From Achromobacter dolens (GTDB lineage: Bacteria; Pseudomonadota; Gammaproteobacteria; Burkholderiales; Burkholderiaceae_B): DNA of 64,000 nucleotides. A model generated the notes under the pieces. It saw only the letters and a program-made list of their open reading frames with translations. It made no database searches and was not told the DNA's origin. The stretch covers positions 102,009 through 166,008 of the forward strand of contig NZ_CADIJW010000008.1 of the NCBI RefSeq assembly GCF_902859745.1, written 5' to 3'. Positions 63,615 to 64,000 of the stretch are shown in pieces. Every line of letters starts with the position of its first letter. Positions within the stretch are counted from its first letter, which is position 1. The translations under genes were made by a program, and so were the position numbers.

Positions 63615-64000
63615 GTTTAGCCGCTTCTTCAAGAAAAAATCCCCTCCGCCCGCCGCGCCGGCCCAGCCCGCGCCGCCGCCGGAGCAGGTGGATGCCGGGA
63701 TCGCGCCGCAAGCCGAGGCCGAGGTCCCCGCCCAGCCCGTCGAACCCGCCGTTCCGGCGCGCGAATTCGCGCCCGTCGCGACGCCAGAGGTGACCCTGCC
63801 GGTGCCGTCCGCCGAGGTGCCCGCGCCGGCGTCGGCCAGCGTGCCGCAACCGTCGCCGGCCGTGGTGCCGCAGCCGCAGGCCTCGGCGCCCGTGGTTGCG
63901 CCTGCTGCCACGCCCGCTTCCACACCTGCTTCCGCCGCACCCGCTTCCGCGCCCGTGGCTGCCGCGCCGGCCGTGACGCCCAGCGCGGCCGCGCCGGCCG
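63613..64000 (+). CDS. ftsY: Signal recognition particle receptor FtsY, N-terminal part (cut by window end)
   Basis: 129 codons are visible. MFSRFFKKKSPPPAAPAQPA begins with the amphipathic membrane-targeting sequence usual for FtsY, followed by a long Ala/Pro/Val low-complexity region. The NG GTPase domain would lie beyond 64000. The call rests on the N-terminus and on the divergent rsmD neighbour, an arrangement conserved in proteobacteria. The ATG at 63613-63615 shares two base pairs with the rsmD start codon on the opposite strand. Confidence 0.85.
   Translation, partial: MFSRFFKKKSPPPAAPAQPAPPPEQVDAGIAPQAEAEVPAQPVEPAVPAREFAPVATPEVTLPVPSAEVPAPASASVPQPSPAVVPQPQASAPVVAPAATPASTPASAAPASAPVAAAPAVTPSAAAPA

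Noticed and set aside
63629-63940. Minus-strand frames opposite the ftsY N-terminus
   Set aside because: Antisense of the Ala/Pro-rich FtsY N-terminal region; they only extend the rsmD frame artificially.

Overview
The window is about 64 kb of GC-rich chromosome, densely coding on both strands. Gene content and order (lolB-ispE-tRNA-Gln-prs-rplY-pth-ychF, coaD-rsmD-ftsY, hmgA/fahA, TRAP transporters) and the family resemblance of the proteins point to a betaproteobacterium of the Alcaligenaceae, most likely Achromobacter or Bordetella. The genus is inference from memory of gene content; no search was run.

Layout. 1-713: no protein gene recognised. A promoter at 157-185, a multi-stem folded region and a perfect terminator at 327-358 suggest a roughly 167-nt small RNA with a C-rich anti-Shine-Dalgarno loop. 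714-12110: a surface-glycan operon (WbpL/WecA-like initiating transferase, UDP-HexNAc 6-dehydrogenase, 4-epimerase, MurJ-like flippase, four GT4 glycosyltransferases and an AsnB/WbpS-type amidotransferase), parallel in content to the wbpO-P-S-T-L genes of Pseudomonas aeruginosa O6. 12118-16891 (minus): gamma-glutamyltransferase, then a phosphomannomutase/phosphoglucomutase-pgi pair. 17164-22335: a protein that looks like a degenerate biotin-carboxylase fragment, a GlcD-type FAD oxidase, an OmpR/histidine-kinase pair and a PAP2 phosphatase.

22287-27817: a hexuronate module (TRAP permeases and binding protein, SMP-30 lactonase, uronate dehydrogenase) on the minus strand with a divergent GntR/FadR regulator. 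A clear promoter and a GTACG-N4-CGTAC dyad lie between them. 28036-31025: LTA-synthase-like sulfatase and a PlsC-type acyltransferase. 31036-37819: the homogentisate ring-cleavage genes fahA and hmgA, a LysR regulator, and a flavin hydroxylase with a 72-residue DUF2783 partner and an unusual MBL protein. I interpret the hydroxylase pair as MhaA/MhaB-like, feeding homogentisate.

38048-48769: mutM, then a housekeeping run (TPR protein, lolB, ispE, tRNA-Gln, prs, rplY, pth, CPBP protease, ychF) in which a chemotaxis receptor sits between lolB and ispE. 48770-50474: a lower-GC foreign patch with what looks like the 3' end of an hsdM gene, a DUF1016/PDDEXK nuclease gene and a tiny ORF holding a perfect 14-bp stem-loop. 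50483-54628: TonB siderophore receptor and ABC-F ATPase. 54835-57554: DUF2938 protein, MarR regulator and DHA2 efflux pump with matching ATCAAT/ATTGAT dyads at two promoters. 57891-64000: AsmA, a stand-alone MOSC N-terminal domain, BenE transporter, YfhL-type ferredoxin, coaD, rsmD and the start of ftsY (cut by the window end).

The most promising candidates for undescribed biology are the small RNA at 192-358, the non-catalytic biotin-carboxylase-like protein at 17164-17829, the stand-alone MOSC_N protein at 60380-60766, and the restriction-modification remnant with its nuclease at 49113-50474.
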